Below are positions 7,957 through 16,425 of a stretch of 23,194 nt of DNA, piece by piece. The notes below the pieces were generated by a model, which was not told the origin of the DNA, made no database searches, and saw only the letters and a program-made list of their open reading frames with translations. Each line of letters opens with the position of its first letter. Position 1 is the first letter of the stretch. This DNA is from Myxococcales bacterium (lineage in GTDB: Bacteria; Myxococcota_A; Polyangia; Polyangiales; Polyangiaceae). Location of the stretch: NCBI GenBank assembly GCA_023248785.1, contig JAHFDX010000003.1, positions 1-23,194 of the forward strand, read 5' to 3'. The translations under genes were made by a program, and so were the position numbers.

Positions 7957-8263
7957 TCTCGACGCGTTCGTGGCGAACGATTCGCACATTCGCGAGCTGG
8001 CAAGGCCGGAGGTTGTGGTTCATTCGCCGCGCGGCAACGAACTTCGTGAAATGACTGTGTATTTGCCAACGGATGTCGCGCGCAAGCTGGCGCTTTATTG
8101 CCACGATGCAGACCGGGATCCGAACAAGGTTCTGAGCGAGATTTTGGAGCGTGAACTTTCGGCAAATGAACCGGAAGTCGAGGTCGCACCCATCTCACTG
8201 TGGGAACGTTTGCGTGCAAACGTGATTGAGGCGGTCCGATCGCGCCTCGCCTTCGGCCTGTGA
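7907..8263 (+). CDS. Ribbon-helix-helix protein, probable DNA-binding partner of the ParA-like ATPase
   Basis: The 118-residue product begins with a basic, Pro-rich segment (VTLRKPPPANLDAFV) and has a likely ribbon-helix-helix fold at about 47-84. Here REMTVYLPTDVARKLALYC gives a beta strand then the first helix, and a second helix is in DPNKVLSEILERELS. Small RHH proteins of this layout commonly pair with short ParA ATPases as centromere-binding protein and autorepressor, the basic N-terminal arm stimulating the ATPase. The C-terminal helix (about 96-115, SLWERLRANVIEAVRSRL) is amphipathic. The ATG at 7907 has a good ribosome site (GAGAGG about 7 bases upstream) and lies inside the end of the ParA gene, so the two overlap by 50 bp. 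It converges on prlC with a 10 bp gap. Confidence 0.82.
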   Translation: MAKKPVGVTLRKPPPANLDAFVANDSHIRELARPEVVVHSPRGNELREMTVYLPTDVARKLALYCHDADRDPNKVLSEILERELSANEPEVEVAPISLWERLRANVIEAVRSRLAFGL

Positions 8264-8273
8264 GGAACACCCC

Positions 8274-10298
8274 TTACGCGGCGATACCAATTCGCCGAAG
8301 CATGGGCCGAACATCGGGTGCGGATCCAGTGAAGCGCTTGAAGAGGTCCATTGGATCGGCCGCATGCCCTTGCTCGAGAATCGTGGAACGAAACGCGAGT
8401 CCAGTATCAACGTGAAAAATCCCTGCGCGAGCAAAGCGCTCAAATGCGTGGGCATCGAGCTGCTCTGACCACAGATACGAATAGTAGCCGGCGGCGTATC
8501 CAATAGGGTCGGCAAATAAGTGCGTGAACGACGCGATCATCGCGTAGTCATCCGGCAGCGCAACGGGCGAGTAACGGCCCATGACTGCCCGCGCGAATGC
8601 AAGTACATCGCCATCTCGGTCGGGTACGTACGTTGTGTGAAGAGCGAGATCGAGGCGAGAAAAACCAAGTTGACGCATGAGCGCCGTGGTTGCTCGGAAG
8701 GTTCGCGCGGCGAGCGAGCGCTCGAGAAGATCGTTTGGCATCGGCGCCTGAGTCACGGAGTGTTTCGCGAAGAGTGCGAGCGCCTCTCGCTCCCAGACCC
8801 AGTTCTCCATGATCTTGGACGGAAGCTCGACGAAATCTGTGGGGACATTTGTGCCTGCAAGTGATCGAATTGGCACCTTCGACAACGAGTGATGCAACAG
8901 ATGTCCGAATTCGTGAAAGAGGGTTTCAACCTCACGCCGCGAAAGCAACGCTTGCCGCTGCCCAACTGCAGGCGAGACGTTTGCGACAATGAGGCCAAGG
9001 TGCGGTCCACCGTCGAGTGCGTGCGTGAGCCCGTGCATCCAGGCGCCGTCGAGCTTGCCTTCGCGCGGGAAAAGGTCGACGTAAAATCGAGCCATGATGC
9101 GACCCTCCTCGTGCATTTCATAGGACTGCACGGACGGATGCCACGTTCGTGCACCTTCCCAAGGACGGACACTGATGCCGTACAGGTGTTTTGCAACGTC
9201 GAACAAACCTGCGAGCACTCGGTCGAGCGCGAAGTACGGCCGAAGCGCTTCTTCATCAAAGTGACACGTGTGCTGGCGGAGTTTCTCGGCGTAAAACGTG
9301 ACGTCCCACGGGGCAAGCTCGGGCGAGGCGCTGCCTTCAAATTCACGCCGGAACGCGCGCAGTTCTGTCGTTTCTTCTTCGAATCGCGGCCTTGCGGCTT
9401 GCTCGAGATGGGCCACAAAGTCGAGCGCTGCTTCGGACGATTTCGCCATGCGCTGCTCGAGTACAAAGTCGGCGTGGTGCTTGTACCCGAGAAGTTTCGC
9501 GCGTTCATCTCGGAGGCGCAAAATGGTATAAATGATGTTACAATTTGAGTTTGTACCCTGTGCTGCCCGCGCGTTGTACGCACGATACAGGCGTTCGCGC
9601 AGCGCTGCATTCTTGGCGTGGGTCATGACCGCGATGTAACAAGGTGTCTGCAGCGTGAGGCGAAAGCCCATGAACCCTTTCGCCTCCGCACTTTGGCGTG
9701 CCGCTTCCACGACGTCGCTTGGAAGGCCCTCCAGCGACGAGGCATCCTCGATCCGCAGATCCCAGCTCCCAGCAGAGTCGATCACGTTTTGCGCATAGCG
9801 TGATGCTTGCTGCGCAAGTTCAACGTCGAGCGCGAGCAGGCGCTCTTTCTCTTGTCGTCCGAGCGCAGCGCCGTTGCGCCGAAAATCAGTCACCGTTTTC
9901 TCAAGAAAGCGATTTTCGAGCACGCCGAGCGAGGGCTTTTTCGCAGCAAACGTGGCCACTCGCGCGAATGCCTTTTCCGACAACGTGATCTGCGCCAAGA
10001 ATTCTGTGACGCGCGGCTGTACGCGGTTGTACGCCTCGCGCAGTTCCGGGCTCGAGACAACGCCTTCCAGATGCGAGAGCACGCTCATCACAAGCGTGAT
10101 GCGATCGGTCATTCGCTCGAGCGCAAGGACAACTCCGTCGAACGTAGCCGGCTCGCTCGTTGTTTCGTAGCGCGCAAGCTCGGCGCGAGCCTCCCCTAGG
10201 AGCGTATCGATGGCGGGGTCGACGTGTTCGGGGACAATGGCGTCGAAAAGGATTTCGGTCTGCCCGGGCAAAATGGCGAGCAGTGGGTTCGAACTCAT
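8274..10298 (-). CDS. prlC: M3-family zinc oligopeptidase (oligopeptidase A type)
   Basis: The 674-residue protein has the length and motifs of cytoplasmic M3 metallopeptidases (PrlC/OpdA, thimet oligopeptidase), which cut short peptides such as signal-peptide fragments. The zinc site is visible as HEFGH (462-466) with the third ligand E491 in TDFVELPS. The C-terminal substrate-binding stretch FTHLFADPIGYAAGYYSYLW is typical of the family. The N-terminal segment NPLLA...PGQTEILFDAIVPEHVDPAI matches the usual start of PrlC, so ATG 10298 is chosen; the frame is open upstream but the added 46 residues look non-coding. It stands alone, convergent with the RHH gene and divergent from the small TPR gene. 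Bacterial Dcp is a related alternative, but the N-terminus favours PrlC. Confidence 0.92.
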   Translation of the reverse strand: MSSNPLLAILPGQTEILFDAIVPEHVDPAIDTLLGEARAELARYETTSEPATFDGVVLALERMTDRITLVMSVLSHLEGVVSSPELREAYNRVQPRVTEFLAQITLSEKAFARVATFAAKKPSLGVLENRFLEKTVTDFRRNGAALGRQEKERLLALDVELAQQASRYAQNVIDSAGSWDLRIEDASSLEGLPSDVVEAARQSAEAKGFMGFRLTLQTPCYIAVMTHAKNAALRERLYRAYNARAAQGTNSNCNIIYTILRLRDERAKLLGYKHHADFVLEQRMAKSSEAALDFVAHLEQAARPRFEEETTELRAFRREFEGSASPELAPWDVTFYAEKLRQHTCHFDEEALRPYFALDRVLAGLFDVAKHLYGISVRPWEGARTWHPSVQSYEMHEEGRIMARFYVDLFPREGKLDGAWMHGLTHALDGGPHLGLIVANVSPAVGQRQALLSRREVETLFHEFGHLLHHSLSKVPIRSLAGTNVPTDFVELPSKIMENWVWEREALALFAKHSVTQAPMPNDLLERSLAARTFRATTALMRQLGFSRLDLALHTTYVPDRDGDVLAFARAVMGRYSPVALPDDYAMIASFTHLFADPIGYAAGYYSYLWSEQLDAHAFERFARAGIFHVDTGLAFRSTILEQGHAADPMDLFKRFTGSAPDVRPMLRRIGIAA

Positions 10299-10362
10299 GG
10301 CGAGGTAGCGTAGCTCGAAATGCGAGCGGTTCGTTTGTGCGCTAACGTACCGGGTTGCAAAT

Positions 10363-10692
10363 ATGAGTGAATTACAGGCTTCGAAACGACTCGTATACCT
10401 CGAGCGACTGGCTGGTTCGGGCTCAAACGACCCCATGGTGCTCTATGGATTGGCGATGGAACTGCGCACGCTGAAGCGTTTTGATGATGCACGCGGGGCA
10501 TTTGAAAAGCTCCGCGACGCGCACCCGGGTTACGTCGCAATGTACCTGATGTGCGGGCAGATGCTCGCCACGACGGGAGATACGGCGCAGGCACGTGCGT
10601 GGTTCGAAGAGGGGATTCGGCAGGCGAAGGCGAGTGGGAATGCGCACGCGCTGGGCGAGCTTGAGGCGGCGCTCGCAGAGGTGAGTGGCTAA
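10363..10692 (+). CDS. Small tetratricopeptide repeat protein
   Basis: This 109-residue soluble protein is nearly all helical repeat. Two TPR-like units can be seen at about 25-57 (PMVLYGLAMELRTLKRFDDA then FEKLRDAHPG) and 58-90 (VAMYLMCGQMLATTGDTAQA then WFEEGIRQAK). A capping helix ends the protein. No signal peptide or membrane segment is present, so it is likely cytoplasmic and a protein-protein adaptor. The partner cannot be told from sequence. The gene lies between divergent prlC (64 bp) and convergent tsaD (43 bp) and seems to be transcribed alone. Confidence 0.82.
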   Translation: MSELQASKRLVYLERLAGSGSNDPMVLYGLAMELRTLKRFDDARGAFEKLRDAHPGYVAMYLMCGQMLATTGDTAQARAWFEEGIRQAKASGNAHALGELEAALAEVSG

Positions 10693-10735
10693 GGACCGTG
10701 GCTTCGGGGGTACGCGAGAGGCCGGGGTAGGCGGT

Positions 10736-11800
10736 TTACTGGTTCATCCGCGCGCCACGACCCTTGCGTGTGGCCCGAACGAGAACGGTCTTACTCTTGG
10801 CCGCTAGGTCCCAACTTGCGCGCGTGCCTCTGCGGAGCTCAAGTGCACCCGCGTAGGCAATCATGGCCGCGTTGTCCGTGCAGCTCGCGACAGGTGGAAT
10901 GTGTACACAGAGCCCCCGTGTTTCAGCGAGCGTCGATAGGGTACTTCGAAGCTCACGGTTGGCGGCAACGCCCCCTCCAAGCACGACGTCTCTCACACCT
11001 TCGCGCTCTGCGGCCGTGATGACCTTCTGCGCAAGAACGCTGACGACGGCGCCTTGAAACGACGCGCAAAAATCGGCCAGCTTTTGATCATTTTTCGGTC
11101 GCCCGTGTTCGGTAACCCAGCGAACGACCTGCGTCTTTAATCCGGAAAAACTAAACTCAAGGCTGTTCGTGTCTCGCATCGGTGCGACGAAGTGGATTGC
11201 TTTCGGGTTTCCGAGTGCCGCCAATCGGTCAATCTCAGGCCCGCCCGGATAGCCGAGCCCGACCAACTTCGCGGCCTTGTCAAACGCTTCGCCAGCGGCA
11301 TCGTCGCGCGTACCTCCAAGTTCGGTGATCGATTCGGCGTAGGGAGCATCCACGCGATAGATGGCGGTGTGTCCGCCCGAGGCGAGCAGGCATACGAACG
11401 GAAACGCGGGAACGCGCGCGCGTGTTTCGCTGCGTTGAACGAAGACCGACAGCAAATGTCCGACGAGATGGTCAACGCCGACGAAGGGCTTTTCAGAACC
11501 CCACGCAATGGATTTTGCAACTTGCACCCCAACAAGAAGTGCGCCGACCAGACCGGGTCTGTTGGTCACGGCGATACCGTCGAGATCGCTCAACCCAACG
11601 TTTGCCGTCGATAGCGCTTCTCGGAGGACGCCTGCGATGTTGCGAACGTGATCGCGCGAAGCGAGCTCAGGCACGATCCCGCCATAGCGAGCGTGTGTAT
11701 CGATCTGCGTGTGAACCACGTCGCTAAGGACATATCCGTCGTCCTTTACAACCGCGACACCCGTTTCATCGCATGAAGACTCGATTCCTAAAACGAGCAT
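10736..11800 (-). CDS. tsaD: tRNA N6-adenosine threonylcarbamoyltransferase TsaD
   Basis: The 354-residue protein is the catalytic subunit that moves the threonylcarbamoyl group from TC-AMP to A37 of ANN-decoding tRNAs, working with TsaB and TsaE in the cytoplasm. It begins with the family signature MLVLGIESSCDETGVAVV. The metal ligands are visible as H111 and H115 in DHLVGHLL and D309 in SCTDNAAMIA. The residue between them is Val, where most homologues have Glu (HxEGH), which should not affect the metal site. The ASGGHT and GGTRDDAAGEAFDKAAKLLGL-like motifs are also present. Its start overlaps the end of the upstream lipoprotein gene by 13 bp, placing it last in a three-gene minus-strand run. 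tsaB and tsaE are not in the window. Confidence 0.96.
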   Translation of the reverse strand: MLVLGIESSCDETGVAVVKDDGYVLSDVVHTQIDTHARYGGIVPELASRDHVRNIAGVLREALSTANVGLSDLDGIAVTNRPGLVGALLVGVQVAKSIAWGSEKPFVGVDHLVGHLLSVFVQRSETRARVPAFPFVCLLASGGHTAIYRVDAPYAESITELGGTRDDAAGEAFDKAAKLVGLGYPGGPEIDRLAALGNPKAIHFVAPMRDTNSLEFSFSGLKTQVVRWVTEHGRPKNDQKLADFCASFQGAVVSVLAQKVITAAEREGVRDVVLGGGVAANRELRSTLSTLAETRGLCVHIPPVASCTDNAAMIAYAGALELRRGTRASWDLAAKSKTVLVRATRKGRGARMNQ

Positions 11801-12318
11801 GCGCCGGGCTTACGCGCCAAATGAAACACCGCGAAAAGCGGTAATTCGGGCGCGGTCTCAATTGTGTTTACGTCGAGCGGCGCGCCGCGCAAGAGCCGCA
11901 ATTCGATTTCGCCGGTGCGCATGAGCGAGACAATCACAATGGAGTCGGCTTCCTTTTGCGCAGAAAATCCGCCATCAACAGCAGGAGCAAAGGGCGTGGC
12001 CGCATAAAGGAGTGTGCGCTCTTCATCGGAGCTCAGCGAAAGAGTGCTGAGCTTGTCGTGCCACACTTGCGGAATGGCCCGGAGTGCGACGTTGTGGAAT
12101 CGCCCGTCCGAAGTGGTAAGGGAGCCCGGCGCATCTTGTAGGCGCAACGTGTCGAACGTGAGGCATGCGCGCGTGGTTGAGTCGACGCCTGCGCGGACAA
12201 ATCTCCCGGAGATCACGTCGCCCTCATAGTGGTCGCCCTGGTTGTCGAAACGCGACAGGTCCTTGCACCCGGTCGTCGAGAGCAGCGAAACAAGCGAGAT
12301 GGCAACGAGGCGATTCAT
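11788..12318 (-). CDS. Putative lipoprotein of unknown function
   Basis: The 176-residue product has a short N-terminal hydrophobic signal (MNRLVAISLVSLLSTTGC) with a possible lipobox Cys at position 18; the residues just before it (TTG) fit the consensus only loosely. The rest is soluble, with no motif that I recognise; FVRAGVDSTTRACLTFDTLRL may be a beta-rich segment. The start is set by an ATGA overlap with the stop of the large TPR/HEAT gene, and the 3' end overlaps the tsaD start by 13 bp. This suggests one transcript and perhaps a joint envelope role with the TPR/HEAT protein. Confidence 0.8.
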   Translation of the reverse strand: MNRLVAISLVSLLSTTGCKDLSRFDNQGDHYEGDVISGRFVRAGVDSTTRACLTFDTLRLQDAPGSLTTSDGRFHNVALRAIPQVWHDKLSTLSLSSDEERTLLYAATPFAPAVDGGFSAQKEADSIVIVSLMRTGEIELRLLRGAPLDVNTIETAPELPLFAVFHLARKPGACSF

Positions 12319-15300
12319 GGGGGTGTCGCGAGAATCTTGGCAGCGGAATCCCGAACCTTAGGCTCCGGGTCTGAATTTGCCAAGTGCGTGGCGACGCGCG
12401 TTGAACGAGCTCTGTCGAACACAAAAAGAGCCCGAAGTGCTTCGTCGCGCACAAGGGCAAAGGGATCATGAAGGGCAATTTGTTCGAGGAGCTCCCCCGC
12501 GGAGTCTCGACGAGCGTCTGAATTCGCTCGCCCAAGGGCGCGCGCGGCCTCGACGCGCACTTCCCATCCCGGTGCATTTCTCAAAAGGTCGACAATGGCT
12601 TCGAGTACCACGCCGTCTGGCTTGGCGGTGCTCGTCAGTGCAATCCACTGTGTGTTCGGTGCGCCTTCACGAAGTGCGCGTGACAGAGCTCTTTGCGCGG
12701 CCTCATGGTTGCTTGTCGCAAGGAGTCTCAGGGCGGTCGCTTGTAGGTCCGGATCGGGATGGTAGATGTAACCCACGAACTGGGGTGCGAGATTCATCGC
12801 AATGCGATTGCCAATCTGCATGCCCAAAGGACCTGCGGCTGCAGCCAATCCAAACGGACCATCCGAAATCAACCGAAGAACCGTAGTGGCGGAATGATCG
12901 GCGCCCTCGAGGAGGGCACGCGCGGCCCGTTCGATGGCTGGTTCGTAGTGTTTAAGTGCCGCCGCGCGTGCATCAACGGGGAGTAATGGATCAACGGCGC
13001 TTGGGATTGCGCGCTCGATCGAACCCTCGTGCGTCGCATGGAAAAGAACACGCGCGAGAAGTTGGCTCGTGGTTGTAGACGAATCGAGCGTCAGGGCGAG
13101 CAAGTTGAGCGTCCGCGTCGTTGAGCTTGAGGCGGTGCGTGCTCTCACGAGGTCATCAACCAGTGCATTCGCTACCCGCTCGCTCGAAACACCCTTCCGA
13201 TCACTCATGTACGCAAGACTTCCCAACGCGAGCGTGTACGCGGTTGGATTCGTCGAATCGAGATTCTTCTCGGAAAGACGTGTAGCTTCGTTGGGATTGA
13301 GCGCTGCCACAGCGGAGAGTGCTGCTGCTCGGGAAAGCGCTCCCTCGGAAGGATCGCTTACCATCTTGATCAACGTTCGTTCGGCGGCACGATGCTTTTG
13401 TGCGCCAAGTGCGATGGCTCCAATCGTTCGAAGGGTTGGCTGATCGTGATGTAGAAACTTCTCGAGGAGCTGTGAGGCTCGAATGCCTTCGGTGCGGGCA
13501 ACCGCAAGAGCCATCGCTTCTGTGAACGAAAGTGGGGCATCCACGAGATTGGCGCTGGAATCCGCGTGTCCGAGAAGGAGCGGCTCGAGCCGAGAAAGGA
13601 GTTCCACAGAACCAAGCCGCGCGACAGCCAACATCGCGCTCGTGCGCAACGACAGCGGTGCGTTTCCGGTTGCGAACGTAAAAAGTGGCAAGGCCGCGTT
13701 CTTGTTGTTCACGAAGCCGAGCACATCAATGGCGGTTTGCTGTTGGCCACTCTCAGCATCCACAAGCGCATCGAGCAGCGGCTTGATGGCGCGAGAGCCG
13801 ATTGTGGAGAGCGAGCGCTCAGCAGCCGAACGTTCTGAAGGCGTGCCATAACGCACGCGTTGCACAAGCTCGTACGTGAGATTCGCGTAAATTTCGAGCA
13901 AGAGCTTGCGAAGCGCGAGTCTTCGCGGGTTGGCAATGGTCAATGGCAACAAATCGTGCTCAACCGTCTGGAGCGTTCCTTGGCCCAAGTGAATCTGCAT
14001 CGACGCACGAGCCGCGCGAAGGAGCATCTCGTCGTCGGGGCATGTGCGCATCACGCGCCGAAAAAGCCGGTCGGCGGCGGCGGTGTCACCACGTGTCAGC
14101 AGCAGATCGGCGAGTTGAAAGTAGACCGGGAACAATCGATCATTTTTCAAAATGGCGGTGCGATAGGCAAAGGCTGCCTTTTCCAAATCACGTTGCGCAC
14201 GGTACATGTCGCCGAGCCGACGATGTCCCTCCGCGTCGTCCGGATTGAGTTCGACGGCTTTTGCAGCATAGCGCACCGCGGCATCTTCCTTGCCAAGAGT
14301 CCGCGCATATTGTGCCATTCGTTGATACGAATCGCGTGCGAGCTTGGGGTCGATCTTGACTGCGTGTTCGAGCGCATCGATGGCCTCGGCCAACTTGCCA
14401 TCTTGAACAGAGATGCGCTCACGCGCGAGCCACGTGTCGACATCACCGGGCGCAAGTTCCGAAACACGAGCAAGAATTCGCGATGCATCGTTGGTTTTCT
14501 TCAGATGCGCATATGCCTCGGCGAGCATGCGCCCGGCCTCGAGATCTGGCGGAGTTGCATCAAATCGACCTGCAAGCGCAGGCAGCTGCGCTTCGACCGT
14601 GTGCTGGAGACTCCACACCAAGACAAGCCGTTGGCGAACGTCGCGCAAAAGCGCGCGATCCCCACGCTCGGCGGCCTTCGCAGAAAGCGACGCATAGATT
14701 CGCTCTGCGTCCCTGTAGTGCTTCACGCGCTCAAACCCCGCGGCCAATTGCTTCTGATACACGAATGACGTGGGCTCGAGCCTTGCCGCCTCCTTTACGG
14801 CTTCAAGGCCGGCTGCGGCCATCTCGTGATCGAAATACACATCACTCAGGGTCGATAGTGCCTTAGCACTTGGTGTAACGACGGTGAGAAGGCGCTTCCA
14901 CGTGGTGACAGCGAGGTCGCGCTTGCCTTCGTCGTAGTAGCGATCCCCGAGATCGATGATGTAGGTCGGATCGCCCGATGTGGATGAGGCGAGGCGTTGC
15001 AGGAGTTTTAGCGCACGGTCACCCTCGCCTATCTTCGTGTAAAAGTCCGCGAGCCTTGCAAGGTTGTCGTCGTCACTACCAAGGTGTGCTTCGAGTTGCG
15101 AGAGGTGCATAAGAGCCTTGGCTTGTTCGCCACGTTGAATGAGGGCATCGCAGAGTTCGAACACAAATGCAGGGTTGTTCTTCGACGAACGAATCAACAG
15201 CTCGTATTCGCGAATGGCTTCGTCAAGTTGGCCGCTGGTTTGAAGAAGCCTGACGAGGCGAAGCCGCAGATCGGTTAGTTTGGCGTTCGCCAAGAGTGCG

Positions 15301-16349
15301 CGCCGGTAGGTCGAAATTGCTTTCTCGGAGGCCCCCGTTTCTTCATATAGGCCCGCAAGAAGCGCAAGCCGCGTCGCATCCTGCGGGTTGTCCTTTTCAA
15401 GCTGCGCTACAAGTTCGCCGAGGCGCTGTTCGGCGCGATAAATTTCGGCGAGCTGTTCGTACACTTCTGTTCGAATGCCCGAGTCGGGCCCTGCGGCTGC
15501 AAGAGCACGTTTGAACGTTGCAATCGCTTTTTTTTGCTGCTCAGACTTTGCTTGTGCACGCCCGAGGTCCTTGAGCAGTGGAGCCAGTGCGCGATTGTCA
15601 CCGGAAGCAGTCGCAACCACGCTCTCATATTCCGCTGCGGATCGCGCGAATTCGCTCCGCGTGTAGAGTTCGCGTGCAAGTTCGGCCTTCATGAACAAGT
15701 TGTTCGGTTGCAGTTTGACAAGACCCTCGTGTGCACGTTTTGCCGCGTCAAAGTCTTTGATGTCGAGCGACAGCACGAGGAGTTGCCGCAACGTGGCTTC
15801 TCTGTCGGCCGCTATCGTTTGGAGTGAAAGCGCTTTTTCATAACTGGCGCGCGCCTTCGCTGTGTCGCCTCGATCTTGGTGCACGCGTGCAAGGGCCAGA
15901 TGCGCGGCCGGATCGTTTGGCTTCTGCGCGATAGCTTTTTCAAAGGTGGCGACGGCTTGGTCCGCGCGCCCATCGAGCTTGTAAAGTCCCGCGAGTGCGA
16001 TCGCGGCTGAATAGGTGTCAACGCTTGTCGCATTTGCCTTGCTCTCAAACTCGATAATCAGATTATCGAGATTGCCGTCGCGCTCTCTTGCGAGTTGGGC
16101 GAGGCGCTGAAGTGGGAATGCCGAGCCAGGCTGGGCGAGAACGATGGCCGTGTAACGAGGAATGAGATTGCGCTCGCCCTCGTGCGCCGGGGGCTTCGGT
16201 CTTGCTGGCCGCGGGACTGGACCTCCCGGACCCGCAGGAGGGCGCGGTGGACGCTTGCGCCCGCCTGGATCGAAGTCGGCCTGGGCTTCCCCCGCACGCA
16301 CGACGACGCAAAGAGCGAGAAGAGATAAGAGCCGAGAACGAGGTCTCAC
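12315..16349 (-). CDS. Exported TPR and HEAT repeat scaffold protein
   Basis: This very large protein (1344 residues from GTG 16349) has a signal peptide (RPRSRLLSLLALCVVV, likely cut after AQA at about residue 24). A Pro/Gly/Arg-rich linker follows (about 25-60). A long solenoid of tetratricopeptide repeats fills about 110-820; a clear unit is GRADQAVATFEKAIAQKPND. The last third (about 840-1344) has HEAT-like repeats such as IKPLLDALVDAE and LRTIGAIALGAQKH. No enzyme motif is visible. It probably acts in the periplasm or at the cell surface as a binding platform. The frame is open 80 codons further up, but those residues lie antisense to the PP2C gene and do not look like a signal sequence, so the GTG is chosen. 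It is divergent from the PP2C gene (76 bp) and coupled to the lipoprotein gene by ATGA. Confidence 0.87.
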   Translation of the reverse strand: MRPRSRLLSLLALCVVVRAGEAQADFDPGGRKRPPRPPAGPGGPVPRPARPKPPAHEGERNLIPRYTAIVLAQPGSAFPLQRLAQLARERDGNLDNLIIEFESKANATSVDTYSAAIALAGLYKLDGRADQAVATFEKAIAQKPNDPAAHLALARVHQDRGDTAKARASYEKALSLQTIAADREATLRQLLVLSLDIKDFDAAKRAHEGLVKLQPNNLFMKAELARELYTRSEFARSAAEYESVVATASGDNRALAPLLKDLGRAQAKSEQQKKAIATFKRALAAAGPDSGIRTEVYEQLAEIYRAEQRLGELVAQLEKDNPQDATRLALLAGLYEETGASEKAISTYRRALLANAKLTDLRLRLVRLLQTSGQLDEAIREYELLIRSSKNNPAFVFELCDALIQRGEQAKALMHLSQLEAHLGSDDDNLARLADFYTKIGEGDRALKLLQRLASSTSGDPTYIIDLGDRYYDEGKRDLAVTTWKRLLTVVTPSAKALSTLSDVYFDHEMAAAGLEAVKEAARLEPTSFVYQKQLAAGFERVKHYRDAERIYASLSAKAAERGDRALLRDVRQRLVLVWSLQHTVEAQLPALAGRFDATPPDLEAGRMLAEAYAHLKKTNDASRILARVSELAPGDVDTWLARERISVQDGKLAEAIDALEHAVKIDPKLARDSYQRMAQYARTLGKEDAAVRYAAKAVELNPDDAEGHRRLGDMYRAQRDLEKAAFAYRTAILKNDRLFPVYFQLADLLLTRGDTAAADRLFRRVMRTCPDDEMLLRAARASMQIHLGQGTLQTVEHDLLPLTIANPRRLALRKLLLEIYANLTYELVQRVRYGTPSERSAAERSLSTIGSRAIKPLLDALVDAESGQQQTAIDVLGFVNNKNAALPLFTFATGNAPLSLRTSAMLAVARLGSVELLSRLEPLLLGHADSSANLVDAPLSFTEAMALAVARTEGIRASQLLEKFLHHDQPTLRTIGAIALGAQKHRAAERTLIKMVSDPSEGALSRAAALSAVAALNPNEATRLSEKNLDSTNPTAYTLALGSLAYMSDRKGVSSERVANALVDDLVRARTASSSTTRTLNLLALTLDSSTTTSQLLARVLFHATHEGSIERAIPSAVDPLLPVDARAAALKHYEPAIERAARALLEGADHSATTVLRLISDGPFGLAAAAGPLGMQIGNRIAMNLAPQFVGYIYHPDPDLQATALRLLATSNHEAAQRALSRALREGAPNTQWIALTSTAKPDGVVLEAIVDLLRNAPGWEVRVEAARALGRANSDARRDSAGELLEQIALHDPFALVRDEALRALFVFDRARSTRVATHLANSDPEPKVRDSAAKILATPP

Positions 16350-16425
16350 CCCACCAGTGTAACGCGAATTTTGCGAGCGTTCTTTCTGCCGCCAAGAGGG
16401 TCTGGAAGCCCTGTATCCTGGGGCA

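Noticed and set aside
7261..7989. 242-codon frame antisense to the ParA-like gene
   Set aside because: The ParA motifs on the plus strand are complete; this is a high-GC shadow frame.
8753..9610. 285-codon minus-strand frame within prlC
   Set aside because: Same-strand out-of-frame shadow of prlC, with Arg/Thr/Ser-rich composition and no family features.
11456..11470. Val in place of Glu in the TsaD metal motif (HLVGH) as a sign of lost activity
   Set aside because: The metal ligands H111, H115 and D309 are all kept; the middle residue is not a ligand.
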